64,000 nt of DNA. It comes from Flavobacterium erciyesense (GTDB taxonomy: Bacteria; Bacteroidota; Bacteroidia; Flavobacteriales; Flavobacteriaceae). Numbering within the stretch: the first letter of the stretch is position 1; each line of letters begins with the position of its first letter. Positions 36,127-45,617 of the stretch are shown here, one piece after another. Below the pieces are notes generated by a model that saw only the letters and a program-made list of their open reading frames with translations, had not been told where the DNA came from and made no database searches. Location of the stretch: assembly GCF_018069925.1 (NCBI RefSeq), contig NZ_JAGPXB010000012.1, positions 41,588-105,587 on the forward strand, in the 5' to 3' direction. The translations under genes and the position numbers were made by a program.

Positions 36127-36405
36127 TTACTTCCGTTTTGCATTCTCTTTAATAAACTTATCTACATTAATTTCTACATTTAAGATATTGATAGTTTTGA
36201 GATTTAATGCTTTTCCAAGAAAAATTAATTTTTCTAACGTAGGATTAGCACTACCTCTTTCGATTGTACCAATTAAATGTTTTGTTAAACCAATATTTTT
36301 ATCAGCAAGTTCTTGCTGAGAAATATTTCCATTATTATAGTCTGAGCTTGGTATTTTTTCACGGAGTTTTCTCATTTCCTCTCCTAACTTTTCTTTTTCA
36401 GTCAC
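36127..36405 (-). CDS. XRE-family helix-turn-helix regulator
   Basis: 92 residues. A Cro/CI-type DNA-binding domain spans residues ~5-70: LGEEMRKLREK, then ISQQELADKNIGLTKHLIGTIERGSANPTLEKLIFLGKAL. The rest is a short basic tail (FIKENAKRK). Single-gene unit, minus strand, ATG at 36405. Its position upstream of the cassette array and the operator-like dyad makes it a candidate regulator of that promoter, by proximity only. Confidence 0.8.
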   Translation of the reverse strand: MTEKEKLGEEMRKLREKIPSSDYNNGNISQQELADKNIGLTKHLIGTIERGSANPTLEKLIFLGKALNLKTINILNVEINVDKFIKENAKRK

Positions 36406-36570
36406 ATCGTTTTTATTAGCTTTTGCTAAAATTCATTCTTATTTACGAAATTAATGGTATGATATATCATACCGTGTTATTTTTTTTATTATGTTTGTAA
36501 TATAATTGCATATTAAATGTAATTTTGCGATTCTTCATATAAAATATTTGAAGCATTCGCTTTGAATCTC
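36406..36570. other. AT-rich intergenic sequence
   Basis: Contains a palindromic GGTATGATATATCATACC element (36454-36471, minus-strand upstream of the XRE gene), which is a plausible autoregulatory operator for it. Nothing else recognisable. Confidence 0.4.
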
Positions 36571-36675
36571 GCGTCGAAAAACTGGTACTTTAAGCAACGA
36601 GATGATAAGTTAGATGCTCACGTCCCATGGCGTGGGCTCACTTATTGTTGCACGGTATACCAGTACCTTCGGCGC
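36571..36675. other. large nested hairpin (structured RNA or palindromic repeat)
   Basis: Five successive stems nest in order: GCGTCGAA/TTCGGCGC, ACTGGTA/TACCAGT, GCAAC/GTTGC, ATAAGT/ACTTAT, GCTCACG/CGTGGGC. The two mismatches are T-G wobbles, the pattern expected if the RNA fold is conserved. A plus-strand 65-codon frame covering it is probably spurious. Confidence 0.55.
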
Positions 36676-36795
36676 AATAAGCTGAGTTCCATGCCATTTT
36701 TTATGCGCAAAAGTTACTCCCTTTTATTCTTAGCAAATCTTCTTTTTATAGTATCGTAAATCAATGAATTTATTGAATTAGTTTGTTTGGAAACG

Positions 36796-36832
36796 CACTG
36801 CCTGCGTTGGGCTGCAACTGGCAACGGCAGTG
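36796..36832. other. GC-rich hairpin
   Basis: CACTGCC-tg-CGTTG pairs with CAACG-GCAGTG. It lies in the otherwise gene-free interval before the SusC operon. Confidence 0.45.
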
Positions 36833-36965
36833 TACTTTCCTAAAAAAAACAACATCAATTCAAAAGCCTTTGCACCCAAAAAAAGAGTGCTCTCAAGATC
36901 TGTGGTAACAGCAATAGCGCAAATCGAAATAATAAATTGAAAAACAGGAAACAAACAAGGAAAAC

Positions 36966-37058
36966 ATGAAATACTATAAAACTATAAAAGCTACTTTAAT
37001 TCTAGCTTTCATTACACTGATAATTTGTTGGCTTTATGGTTCCGATGCTTTTATATAA
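36966..37058 (+). CDS. candidate 30-residue membrane peptide
   Basis: ATG-initiated 30-codon frame after an AAGGAAAAC sequence. The product is one hydrophobic helix (LILAFITLIICWLYG) with a basic N-terminus. It is in the leader of the SusC operon, 226 bp before that start. No homology claimed; may be chance. Confidence 0.25.
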   Translation: MKYYKTIKATLILAFITLIICWLYGSDAFI

Positions 37059-37284
37059 ATAGCAATAACTAAGAAAAATAACTATTTATTTTCACATCAC
37101 ACAGCGTGCTTAGATGTAATAACACCTAATAATATTCAGATAACGCCTATGACTTAAAAAATAAAAATCTATGCCTTAGCGCTTTCGAGGCTAATCACAA
37201 AAAAAGGCCCTCTAACTCTTCTTGGCGGACGAATAGAGGACCAAAGCAAACTAAACCGAAGTCTCATTTAACCAATTCAAAAGT

Positions 37285-40278
37285 ATGAAAAAAAAATCAT
37301 TTTTGAAGTTTTGGACAACAACACAACTGTCCAAACTGTACTGCATCCTTTTCCTGTGCTTCTTTGCAGGATTAAATGCTCAAACACGATCTATTAAAGG
37401 CAAAATCACCGATGATACCAGCACAGTTCCTGGCGTAACCATAAAGGTTAACAATAAGCCAACAACAGCATTTTCTGATGAAAATGGAAATTACACAATA
37501 CTAGCAGCTGAGAATGATGTTTTGGTTTTTTCCTATCTAGGCTATAAAACGATTCAAATTGTAGTTGCAAATCAAGCAACTATTAATGTAAAATTGACTG
37601 AAGATGCAACGACTTTAAAAGAAATCGTAATAAATGCTGGATATTATTCTATTAAAGAAAAAGAGCAAACCGGTAGCATTGCGAGAATGACTGCGAAAGA
37701 CATCGACAAGCAACCTGTCACAAATGTATTAGCCGCAATGCAAGGAAGAATGGCAGGTGTCAATATCATTCAAGATGGGGGAACTCCCGGCGGTGGTTTC
37801 CAAATTAAAATTAGAGGTCGTAACAGTATTCGCCTTGATGGAAATGAACCATTATACATTATTGATGGAGTTCCCTATTCAAACGAGTCCATAGGAAGTG
37901 CGAACACATCAACGGCATTACCAAGCCAAGCCAGCCCGCTCAACAGTATTAATCCCAATGATATAGAAAATATCGAAGTATTAAAAGATGCCGATGCGAC
38001 TGCAATTTACGGCTCAAGGGGAGCAAACGGTGTGGTCTTAATTACTCGAAAAAAAGGAAAGTCAGGTAAAACAAACATTTCAGTAACTGCCTCAACAGCC
38101 GTTGGTACAGCGACTAAATTTGTAGATCTGATGAATACGGAGCAGTATCTGTCGATGCGTAAACAAGCATTTATCAATGATGGAATTCCAATATCGGATA
38201 CTGATTATGATGTAAATGGAGCTTGGGATCAAACTCGATATACCAATTGGCAAAAGGAATTATTAGGCGGTTCAGCAAAAATTAATGACTTTAGAACCAG
38301 TATCTCTGGTGGTAGTGAAACAACACAATTCTTGATGAGTGGGAACTACAGAACCGAGGGAACAGTCCTTCCGGGAGATTTCAGGTACATTAAAGGAGGG
38401 ATTCTTAGCTCAATAAACCACACTTCTTTAGATAAGAAATTCAAAATCTCTTTTTCGGGAAATTATACGGCACAAGACAATCTACAAGCAGCGACAGATT
38501 TGACATTAACAGCGCGTTATTTGGCACCAAACGCTCCCGCACTCTACGATTCAAATGGAAATTTAAACTGGGAAAATGATACCTTCGAAAATCCTTTGGC
38601 ACCTCTAAAAAGCACCTACCGTGCGAACACCAATGACTTGGTGGCCAACAGTGTGTTGTCATATGAACTAATTCCAGGTTTAGAAATAAAATCAAACTTT
38701 GGTTTTACCGATTTAAAAACCAAAGAAGTGCGAACGATACCATCCACCATTTACAATCCCGTTTACGAAGTTGGGAGTGACAATTCCTTAATGTACTTAA
38801 ACCTTACCAGCAGACAATCATGGATTATAGAGCCACAACTAAGAGGTTTCAAAAATTTTGGAAACCACAAATTTGATGTGCTACTGGGGATGACTAGCCA
38901 ACAGCAACGTACAGAACGCCTATTCCAATCGGGTATTGGTTTTGCAAACAACAATCTGATTAACAACTTAGCTTCTGCAATTACAAAAAACACAACCAAT
39001 AGCGATACTTTTTTATACCGTTATCAAGCTTTTTTTGGTCGCATCAATTACAGTTACGACGAAAAATACTTTTTAAACTTTACAGGTCGTCGGGATGGTT
39101 CCAGCCGATTTGGACCAGGCAAACAATATGCTAATTTTGGTGCTATTGGTGCCGCATGGATTTTTAGCAAAGAAAAATTCAATCCAGAAAACAGTAAAAT
39201 GAGTTTTGGAAAACTCCGTTTTAGTTATGGAACTACGGGCAATGATCAAATTGGAGATTATCAGTTTTATGATACCTACGGTACAACTGGTGCTAATTAT
39301 CAGGGCATAATTGGGTTACAACCTACACGACTTTATAATGCCGATTTTGGATGGGAAACCAATCGTAAACTAGAATTAGCTTTAGAAACTGGTTTTTTTA
39401 AAGACAGAATTTTTAGTACGCTAGCGTTGTATAGGAATCGTTCGTCGGATCAATTGGTGGGTATTCCTATGCCAGCTACAACAGGTTTCTTGTCATTGAA
39501 TGCGAATCTTGATGCTACCGTTGAAAATTCAGGTTTTGAATTTTCCGTACGAACCCTAAATATTGATTCAAACTCTTTTAAATGGTCAACAAACTTCAAT
39601 GTGGCCGTTTCAAAAAATAAATTACTTTCTTTCCCGAATCTTTCAGGTTCCACTTTTGCAAATCGGTATGTGATTGGACAATCAATTGATATTGTAAAAT
39701 TATACCAAAGCAAAGGTGTTAATCCACAAACAGGATTATACGATTTTGAAGATTTAAATGGGGATGGAAGCATAACAGCAGGCGACAAGCAAATTATTAA
39801 GGACTTATCTCCTAAATATTTTGGAGGCATCCAAAACCAATTGGACTATAAAAATTGGCAATTGGATTTTTTATTGCAGTTCGTAAAAAGAGACAATTAC
39901 GATTACATTTCAAATGTTCCGGGAGGTGGTCAAGTAAACCAAAGCAACACTATTGGCGATGCTTGGCAGCAAATTGGGAATCAAAGCAGTTCGCAACTGC
40001 ATACTACGGGACTAAATGGTGCAGCGGTAAGCACCTATTATAGGTACATAGAAAGTGATGCCGTAATTACAGACGGCTCTTTCATCAGACTAAAAAATAT
40101 ATCACTTTCCTATGATATTCCGTTACAAGCGACCACTAATGTAAAATGCAAACTTTTTATTCAAGGTCAAAACCTACTGACATTTACATCTTACAAAGCA
40201 GGTGATCCCGAGTTTAAGTTCTCAGGATTCCTCCCTCCGCTAAAAGTGATCAGTGGCGGAATGACATTAAACTTTTAA
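37285..40278 (+). CDS. SusC/RagA family TonB-linked outer-membrane transporter
   Basis: 997 residues. Signal peptide (~1-32, ending FFAGLNAQ), a carboxypeptidase-regulatory-like domain (SIKGKITDDTSTVPGVTIKV), then a TonB plug (QPVTNVLAAMQGRMAGVNIIQDGG; LYIIDGVPYSNES; IEVLKDADATAIYGSRGANGVVLITRKKG) and a 22-strand barrel ending in a terminal Phe. SusC proteins import large ligands across the outer membrane using TonB-ExbBD energy. The next two genes, susD and an S9 peptidase, are 19 and 4 bp away, making one operon. The peptidase points to peptides as substrate. At ~1000 residues it is of normal size. Confidence 0.95.
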   Translation: MKKKSFLKFWTTTQLSKLYCILFLCFFAGLNAQTRSIKGKITDDTSTVPGVTIKVNNKPTTAFSDENGNYTILAAENDVLVFSYLGYKTIQIVVANQATINVKLTEDATTLKEIVINAGYYSIKEKEQTGSIARMTAKDIDKQPVTNVLAAMQGRMAGVNIIQDGGTPGGGFQIKIRGRNSIRLDGNEPLYIIDGVPYSNESIGSANTSTALPSQASPLNSINPNDIENIEVLKDADATAIYGSRGANGVVLITRKKGKSGKTNISVTASTAVGTATKFVDLMNTEQYLSMRKQAFINDGIPISDTDYDVNGAWDQTRYTNWQKELLGGSAKINDFRTSISGGSETTQFLMSGNYRTEGTVLPGDFRYIKGGILSSINHTSLDKKFKISFSGNYTAQDNLQAATDLTLTARYLAPNAPALYDSNGNLNWENDTFENPLAPLKSTYRANTNDLVANSVLSYELIPGLEIKSNFGFTDLKTKEVRTIPSTIYNPVYEVGSDNSLMYLNLTSRQSWIIEPQLRGFKNFGNHKFDVLLGMTSQQQRTERLFQSGIGFANNNLINNLASAITKNTTNSDTFLYRYQAFFGRINYSYDEKYFLNFTGRRDGSSRFGPGKQYANFGAIGAAWIFSKEKFNPENSKMSFGKLRFSYGTTGNDQIGDYQFYDTYGTTGANYQGIIGLQPTRLYNADFGWETNRKLELALETGFFKDRIFSTLALYRNRSSDQLVGIPMPATTGFLSLNANLDATVENSGFEFSVRTLNIDSNSFKWSTNFNVAVSKNKLLSFPNLSGSTFANRYVIGQSIDIVKLYQSKGVNPQTGLYDFEDLNGDGSITAGDKQIIKDLSPKYFGGIQNQLDYKNWQLDFLLQFVKRDNYDYISNVPGGGQVNQSNTIGDAWQQIGNQSSSQLHTTGLNGAAVSTYYRYIESDAVITDGSFIRLKNISLSYDIPLQATTNVKCKLFIQGQNLLTFTSYKAGDPEFKFSGFLPPLKVISGGMTLNF

Positions 40279-40297
40279 TCCTCAAAAAAATAGTAAT

Positions 40298-41707
40298 ATG
40301 AAAAATTTACAATTTATAATGGTACTAACAAAGCCATTCCAGCTGTATCGCATTCTTTTGGTTTTGGCACTAATACTGTCTTCAAGTTCCTGTAGTGATT
40401 TTGTCGAGGTTCCATTACCTAATTCTCAGCTTACAGGAACTACAGTTTTTGAAAGTGAATTGACAGCAAATGCAGCAATGGCACAAATCTATGCACAACT
40501 TCGTGACGGCGGCATCCTATCTGGATTACCTACTGGTGCATCTGTTAGAATGGGATTGTACGCTGATGAATTACAAGATTATACCAACTCTACAATTTCC
40601 TTACCTATTTACAACAATGCGCTTACGGCTGACAATGCTACTGTGGCGTCACTTTGGACTTCAAGCTATAGTCAAATATATAATGCAAATTCAGTTATTC
40701 AAGGTGTTGAAAATTCGACTGGGTTACCTATTGCGGTTAAAAACAGAGTGTCGGGTGAAGCACTATTCGTTCGTGCTCTAGTGCATTTTTATCTGTTGCA
40801 AATTTATGGTAGCATCCCCTATATTACAGGAACCAATTATGAAATTAATAGAAAAGTTACACGTAGTGCTGCTGATGAAGTATATGCAGCAATCGCGAAG
40901 GATTTAGAAATTGCCAGTTCTAGATTGCCTGAAAATTATAGTTCTTCGGATCGTGCAAAACCCAATAAAATGGTGGCCAAAGCCATGCTGGCGAGAGTAT
41001 ATTTATACATGAATAAAAATACAGCAGCAGCAAATGAAGCAACTACTGTTATCAATAGCCCGCTTTATGCTTGGGAAACGGATTTAAACAAGATTTTTCT
41101 AAGAAATAGTAAAACTACTATCTGGCAATTAGCATCAGCAACAGCGGTACGAAATAGTAATGAAGGTACAACTTTTATTTTCGTATCAGGACCGCCACCA
41201 GTTTGTGCGCTTCGTACCGATTTTATGAATGCATTTGAAACAGGCGACCAACGCAAAGTGAATTGGACAAAGTCAGTTACCACCGGACTAAATACTTGGA
41301 ATCATCCCAATAAATACAAACTACGTACAGCAACAACAAGTTCGCAGGAATATTCTATTGTGTTGCGCTTAGCAGAACAATATTTGATCAGAGCCGAGGC
41401 TAGAGCAAAACAAGGCGATTTATCGGGGGCAAAAGAAGATTTAAATAAAATAAGAACGACCGCTGGCTTACCAGTAACTACATCATCTATCGCCACTGAA
41501 ATTTTGGCTGAAATTCAAAAACAACGAAGATTTGAGTTTTTTACGGAACACGGGCATCGCTTTTTTGATTTAAAGCGCAGTGGAACAGCCGATGGAATAC
41601 TATCTGTTTCAAAACCAGGTTGGAACAGTGCAGATATTTTGTGGCCTATTCCAGAGCTAGAATTGAACGCAAATCCTAATTTACAACCACAAAACACAGG
41701 ATATTAA
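40298..41707 (+). CDS. SusD/RagB family nutrient-binding lipoprotein
   Basis: 469 residues with a lipoprotein signal (ILLVLALILSSSSCSDFVEVP; the N-terminal region before it is somewhat long, so the start could be a later Met). SusD landmarks: the early helical region (LTANAAMAQIYAQLRDG), SGEALFVRALVHFYLLQIYGSIPYI, RLAEQYLIRAEARAKQGD, and QKQRRFEFFTEHGHRFFDLKRSG. It forms the lid of the SusC channel on the cell surface and binds the ligand. It is the operon partner of the upstream transporter and differs from the SusD fragment at the window's left edge. Confidence 0.94.
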   Translation: MKNLQFIMVLTKPFQLYRILLVLALILSSSSCSDFVEVPLPNSQLTGTTVFESELTANAAMAQIYAQLRDGGILSGLPTGASVRMGLYADELQDYTNSTISLPIYNNALTADNATVASLWTSSYSQIYNANSVIQGVENSTGLPIAVKNRVSGEALFVRALVHFYLLQIYGSIPYITGTNYEINRKVTRSAADEVYAAIAKDLEIASSRLPENYSSSDRAKPNKMVAKAMLARVYLYMNKNTAAANEATTVINSPLYAWETDLNKIFLRNSKTTIWQLASATAVRNSNEGTTFIFVSGPPPVCALRTDFMNAFETGDQRKVNWTKSVTTGLNTWNHPNKYKLRTATTSSQEYSIVLRLAEQYLIRAEARAKQGDLSGAKEDLNKIRTTAGLPVTTSSIATEILAEIQKQRRFEFFTEHGHRFFDLKRSGTADGILSVSKPGWNSADILWPIPELELNANPNLQPQNTGY

Positions 41708-41711
41708 AGTT

Positions 41712-44294
41712 ATGAAGCTATTAAAAAACCATAGTAATCACACTTTATGTTATTCTTGTAAAAAAACAATTTTGACATTTTGGATAGTAATATCCTGCTC
41801 TATTTACGGGCAGGATAAATCCAAAAAGAATATTGCTGTAGCAGAGTATGAAAGGTGGGGCAAATTAGAAAACAGAGCTATTTCCCAGAAAGGAAACTGG
41901 ATATCATTTGATATGCAGTACAGCAATGGTTCAGATACATTATTTGTAAAACATACGCAGAAAAATATTGGATTTAGTTTTCCACTAGGAACACAGGGCA
42001 AATTTGGCGGTGAAATTACATTTGGTGCCTTTCAAGGAGATAAAGTAATAGTAACCAACTTAGAAAATAGTGAAAGTACTGTTATAGCGAATAGTGCTGC
42101 TTTTGAATTTGCAAATAATGGGAAAATTATTGTGACCTATTCCAATGATGGGGAATTAATGGTAAGGACCATAAAAAATAAAGAAACCATCCAACTTTCA
42201 AATGTAACAGAATACCAATTAGACCAGCTTAATAATATCCTGACTTATCTCACTAACACTAAAGGGAAAAGTAGTTTCGGAACAATAAATCTTAGGACAA
42301 ACCAAAAAACAGAATATCACACATCGCAAAACAAATTATCTGGTCTGACATTAGCAGAATATGGAAAAGGTGTTTTTTGGGTCGAAGAGGGCATCAACGG
42401 GAAATACACAAAACTGAACTTTTACAAAAATCAAGATAACACTATTCAAACCTTTGAACCAAAATCATTCTTAAATTTTCCAAAAAAGCATGAAATTGTT
42501 ACCACAAAATCTTTCAAAATTTCAAGTGATGGTAAAAGAGTGTTTTTTGGAATCGCAAAACTTAAAGAAGAGGCAACACCAAAAAAAGACGATGTCGAGG
42601 TTTGGGATACAGAAGATTTATGGATTTATCCAAAAGCAAGCAGGGAAAATTTAGAAGGGTATTCCACTTTATCGGTTTGGTTTATTGAAGAAAATCGCTG
42701 GAATACGATTACAAGTAAAGAACTTCCTTTTGTACAGCTTAACGGCAGTAAATCAGTTGCATTACTTTACAATCCAACTGCATATGCACCTCATTTTAAA
42801 CGTTATGGTGAGGTTGACTATTTCTTGTACAATCTGGCTGATGGTACCAAAAAGCTATTTCTAGAAAAGCAACCTGGCGAAAATTACTTATTGTCTTTTT
42901 CTCCAAATGGAGCGTACATATGTTATTTTAAAGATAAAAATTGGTGGCTGTACAATATAAAAACACAATCTACGGTGTCAATTGTGCCACCTGCAGGTTC
43001 CGAATGGGTTTCAAATGATTTAAAGTACATAACAAGACCACATGTTTTTGGAATGAAAGGATGGAGTGATAATGGAGAATACCTTTTGGTACAAGACGAA
43101 TTCGATGTCTATCAATTTCACATCAAAACAAGTAAACTAAAACGCATTACAAACGGACAAGAAAGCGATACTTACTTCACTGTAGATGGTTCAAACATCA
43201 AGCAAATAGGAAATGATAATTACAATGGTTGGGCTCTTACTGAAATTAATGCGACTAATAATTTAATCGTTTCATCAAGAAATGCGACCACCAAAGCACA
43301 ACAATTCAAATTAATTTCGACTTCCAACGCTTTAATTCCAGTAGCAAATAATGATACAAAATCAGATGAATTGCGTAGAGCCAATAATGAAGTCTATGTC
43401 TATCGAGAACAATCACATAATGAGTCTCCAAGAATTGTATCATTTAAAAACGGTGTAAATAAGGTTCTTTTTGAAAGCAATACCCATGATAAAAACTTTA
43501 ATCAAGGAAAGGTAGAACTAATTTCATTTTCGAATTCAAAAGGAGACAAACTGCAAGGATTATTGTATTATCCAGTAAATTATGAAGTAGGCAAAAAATA
43601 TCCGATGATAATCAATGTGTATTCTCAAATCACTAACGCACTGCACGAATATTGCATTCCGACTTTATACAACGATACCGGTTTTAATGTAAAACATTTT
43701 GTGCAACGGAATTATTTTGTATTGATGCCTGATGTGAAATATTATGAAGGAGAAACTGGAAATAGCGCACTGGATTGTGTTGTTGCTGCAAACAATGCCG
43801 TTGTAAAAACAGGAATGATTGACACAAAGCGTATTGGTTTGATAGGGCATTCTTTCGGAGGTTATGAAACAAATTACATCATTACAAAATCGAAAATTTT
43901 TGCAGCTGCAGTGTCGGGTGCAGCAATTTCAGACATGGTAAGTTGGTATTTTAGTAACTCAAAAAGTCTCAATATCCCAGAATTGTGGCGAAGTGAATCG
44001 CAACAATGGAGAATAGGAAAATCTATTTTTGAAGACAAAGAGTTGTACCTAAAAAATTCACCAATACTTTATGCGGATAATGTTACTACACCATTACTTT
44101 CTTGGGTGGGTAAAATGGAGACTAATTTACCCTACGAACAAAGTTTACTTTTTTATAATGCATTGAGGAGAGCCAAGAAAAAGAATGTTTTATTGGTGTA
44201 TCCAAAAGACCAGCATGTAATTGTAATCAAGGAGAATAAAATGGACCTTACTAAACGAATTACCGATTGGTTTGACCGATATTTAAAGGAATAA
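41712..44294 (+). CDS. S9 family (prolyl oligopeptidase-like) serine peptidase
   Basis: 860 residues with a signal-like N-terminus (ILTFWIVISCSIYGQ). The first ~600 residues form a beta-propeller-like region; the C-terminal ~240 are an alpha/beta-hydrolase. The nucleophile is Ser714 in GHSFGG and the catalytic His is about residue 835 (KDQHVIV). The family cuts short peptides, often after proline or acting as dipeptidyl peptidase. Starting 4 bp after the SusD stop, it is co-translated with a SusCD pair, so the system probably imports or trims oligopeptides at the envelope. The terminator follows at once. Confidence 0.9.
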   Translation: MKLLKNHSNHTLCYSCKKTILTFWIVISCSIYGQDKSKKNIAVAEYERWGKLENRAISQKGNWISFDMQYSNGSDTLFVKHTQKNIGFSFPLGTQGKFGGEITFGAFQGDKVIVTNLENSESTVIANSAAFEFANNGKIIVTYSNDGELMVRTIKNKETIQLSNVTEYQLDQLNNILTYLTNTKGKSSFGTINLRTNQKTEYHTSQNKLSGLTLAEYGKGVFWVEEGINGKYTKLNFYKNQDNTIQTFEPKSFLNFPKKHEIVTTKSFKISSDGKRVFFGIAKLKEEATPKKDDVEVWDTEDLWIYPKASRENLEGYSTLSVWFIEENRWNTITSKELPFVQLNGSKSVALLYNPTAYAPHFKRYGEVDYFLYNLADGTKKLFLEKQPGENYLLSFSPNGAYICYFKDKNWWLYNIKTQSTVSIVPPAGSEWVSNDLKYITRPHVFGMKGWSDNGEYLLVQDEFDVYQFHIKTSKLKRITNGQESDTYFTVDGSNIKQIGNDNYNGWALTEINATNNLIVSSRNATTKAQQFKLISTSNALIPVANNDTKSDELRRANNEVYVYREQSHNESPRIVSFKNGVNKVLFESNTHDKNFNQGKVELISFSNSKGDKLQGLLYYPVNYEVGKKYPMIINVYSQITNALHEYCIPTLYNDTGFNVKHFVQRNYFVLMPDVKYYEGETGNSALDCVVAANNAVVKTGMIDTKRIGLIGHSFGGYETNYIITKSKIFAAAVSGAAISDMVSWYFSNSKSLNIPELWRSESQQWRIGKSIFEDKELYLKNSPILYADNVTTPLLSWVGKMETNLPYEQSLLFYNALRRAKKKNVLLVYPKDQHVIVIKENKMDLTKRITDWFDRYLKE

Positions 44295-44298
44295 AATA

Positions 44299-44330
44299 AA
44301 TAAGTGCAGTTTGAAAAAACTGCACTTATT
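44299..44330 (+). terminator. intrinsic terminator of the SusCD-peptidase operon
   Basis: 14-bp perfect stem (AATAAGTGCAGTTT / AAACTGCACTTATT) with a GAAA loop, 4 bp after the stop. Confidence 0.85.
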
Positions 44331-44400
44331 CGTTAATCGTAAATCCATTTATAATTTTAATAAAACACCGACTTCGGAGGTGTTTTCCAGTCCCGCACGG

Positions 44401-44454
44401 GCAAGTGGTTTTGAGATGCTGAATTCATTTCAAGCATCTCAAAACACAACTTGC
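44401..44454. other. long imperfect palindrome
   Basis: GCAAGT-g-GTTTTGAGATGCT pairs with AGCATCTCAAAAC-aca-ACTTGC around a 12-base centre. An adjacent smaller hairpin lies at 44367-44386. It is in the gene-free stretch between the peptidase operon and the mobile element; a 64-codon frame across it is not credible. Confidence 0.5.
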
Positions 44455-44494
44455 TATTTTCTCTCGAAAATATTATTACAGATGGTTTTAATGG

Positions 44495-44517
44495 AAAGGG
44501 CTTGAGGCCCTTTTTTT
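44495..44517 (+). terminator. terminator-like hairpin with T-run
   Basis: AAAGGGC / GCCCTTTTTTT, an intrinsic-terminator form with no gene assigned immediately upstream; it may end a small RNA spanning the palindrome at 44401-44454. Confidence 0.55.
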
Positions 44518-44530
44518 GTTTTGCGGATAT

Positions 44531-45257
44531 TTAGGAATTGTTATGTGTTGTGATTGGCTTGAACAAAATCAACCTTGATAAGGCTGTGTAGAAATAGAAT
44601 AGTGTTGACATTCCTGGCTTTAATGGGGTCAACTCTATAAATTCCAGAGAAGCTTAACTGCCGTTATCTGCCGAATTAGAAAATATGCATATATGTACCT
44701 TCAAACATAAATATTTAAATTTATCTTCTCATACTTATTGAGGTATCAATGCAATTTTGTACGTATGCACTGATTTAAAGAAGTATTTAATCCCATAAGT
44801 AAATGCGCTTTTATAGCTGTATGTATGTACACACGTTTTTACAGTTTTATGCTTTTACATATATATGCTTTTACGCAAAGACATGAATGCTCCCCTGTGT
44901 AAATAAGTAAATAAATAGACTTTTAGATACACACATATACCCATATCTTGAAACATAAATTTATTTTCCAAAGAAAACCGAAAATCGGAAAAAAGAAAAA
45001 GAAAGCAATTTCAAAGGACGGGATGCAGACAGGACAAAAGGAAACGGAATAAGTCCCGAAGGGTGGTTTGTGAGGCACGAGCTAACCATTATGCCGTAGT
45101 CTTTTGGACAGGCTCATCCAGCACGTCCTACCTTGGTTTTCTTTTTAATATTTCTTTGAGTAAAATATAAAGTCCAACCAGTCAAAAGAGACGGAACAAA
45201 GCAAAGATGAGGAATTAAACAAACCAAGAAAAACCCGTTTAGGGATTTAGGTATTCA
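44531..45257. other. gene-free left part of the mobile element region
   Basis: About 730 bp, very AT-rich at 44690-44950 with short repeated motifs (GCTTTTA, TATATATG, ACACAC), then a GC-richer block at 45020-45130 (GGACGGGATGCAGACAGG; GGTGGTTTGTGAGGCACGAG). This could be the left end or a control region of the mobilizable element. I cannot identify the junction. Confidence 0.35.
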
Positions 45258-45569
45258 CTAAATCCAGCTGTAGGGTTTATCTTTACGGTTAAGATAGCAA
45301 TACATCTCTTCCTTTTTGAGTTCGGAAAAGAATTTAAGAGCATTCTCAATGGCATAGTTGGGAAGAAAGAAAATCTCGTCACGGATAGAAGTAATTACTT
45401 TTTCACGACCATAAAAACGGACGATTTCGTCAATTTGATCCTGACCTCCACGCTCAACAATACGGGCAATTACCATTTTATATCCTCCATCCCAGTCAAT
45501 ACTGTCGAATCTAAAATCCCAGAAGAATTTAGGGTGAAGATTAGGTATATGTTTGGTTAATGGCTTCAT
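45258..45569 (-). CDS. DUF6922-like protein, probable antitoxin partner of AbiEii
   Basis: 103 residues from the ATG at 45569 (a TTG nine codons upstream is less likely). It contains PKFFWDFRFDSIDWDGGYKMVIARIVERG and the FYGREKVITSIRDEIFFLPNYAIENALKFF region, the pattern I associate with small proteins encoded beside AbiEii-type nucleotidyltransferases in Bacteroidota. It follows the toxin gene by ~48 bp on the same strand. A role as antitoxin or repressor is inferred from this pairing. Confidence 0.65.
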   Translation of the reverse strand: MKPLTKHIPNLHPKFFWDFRFDSIDWDGGYKMVIARIVERGGQDQIDEIVRFYGREKVITSIRDEIFFLPNYAIENALKFFSELKKEEMYCYLNRKDKPYSWI

Positions 45570-45617
45570 TGTTTTTTTTAATTGGTGTAGTATCAAATAT
45601 AAGTATTTTTTGCTTAA

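Noticed and set aside
36562..36759. 65-codon frame over the nested hairpin
   Set aside because: The hairpin structure accounts for the sequence; no start signal.
44311..44505. 64-codon frame after the peptidase terminator
   Set aside because: It starts inside a terminator and crosses a large palindrome.
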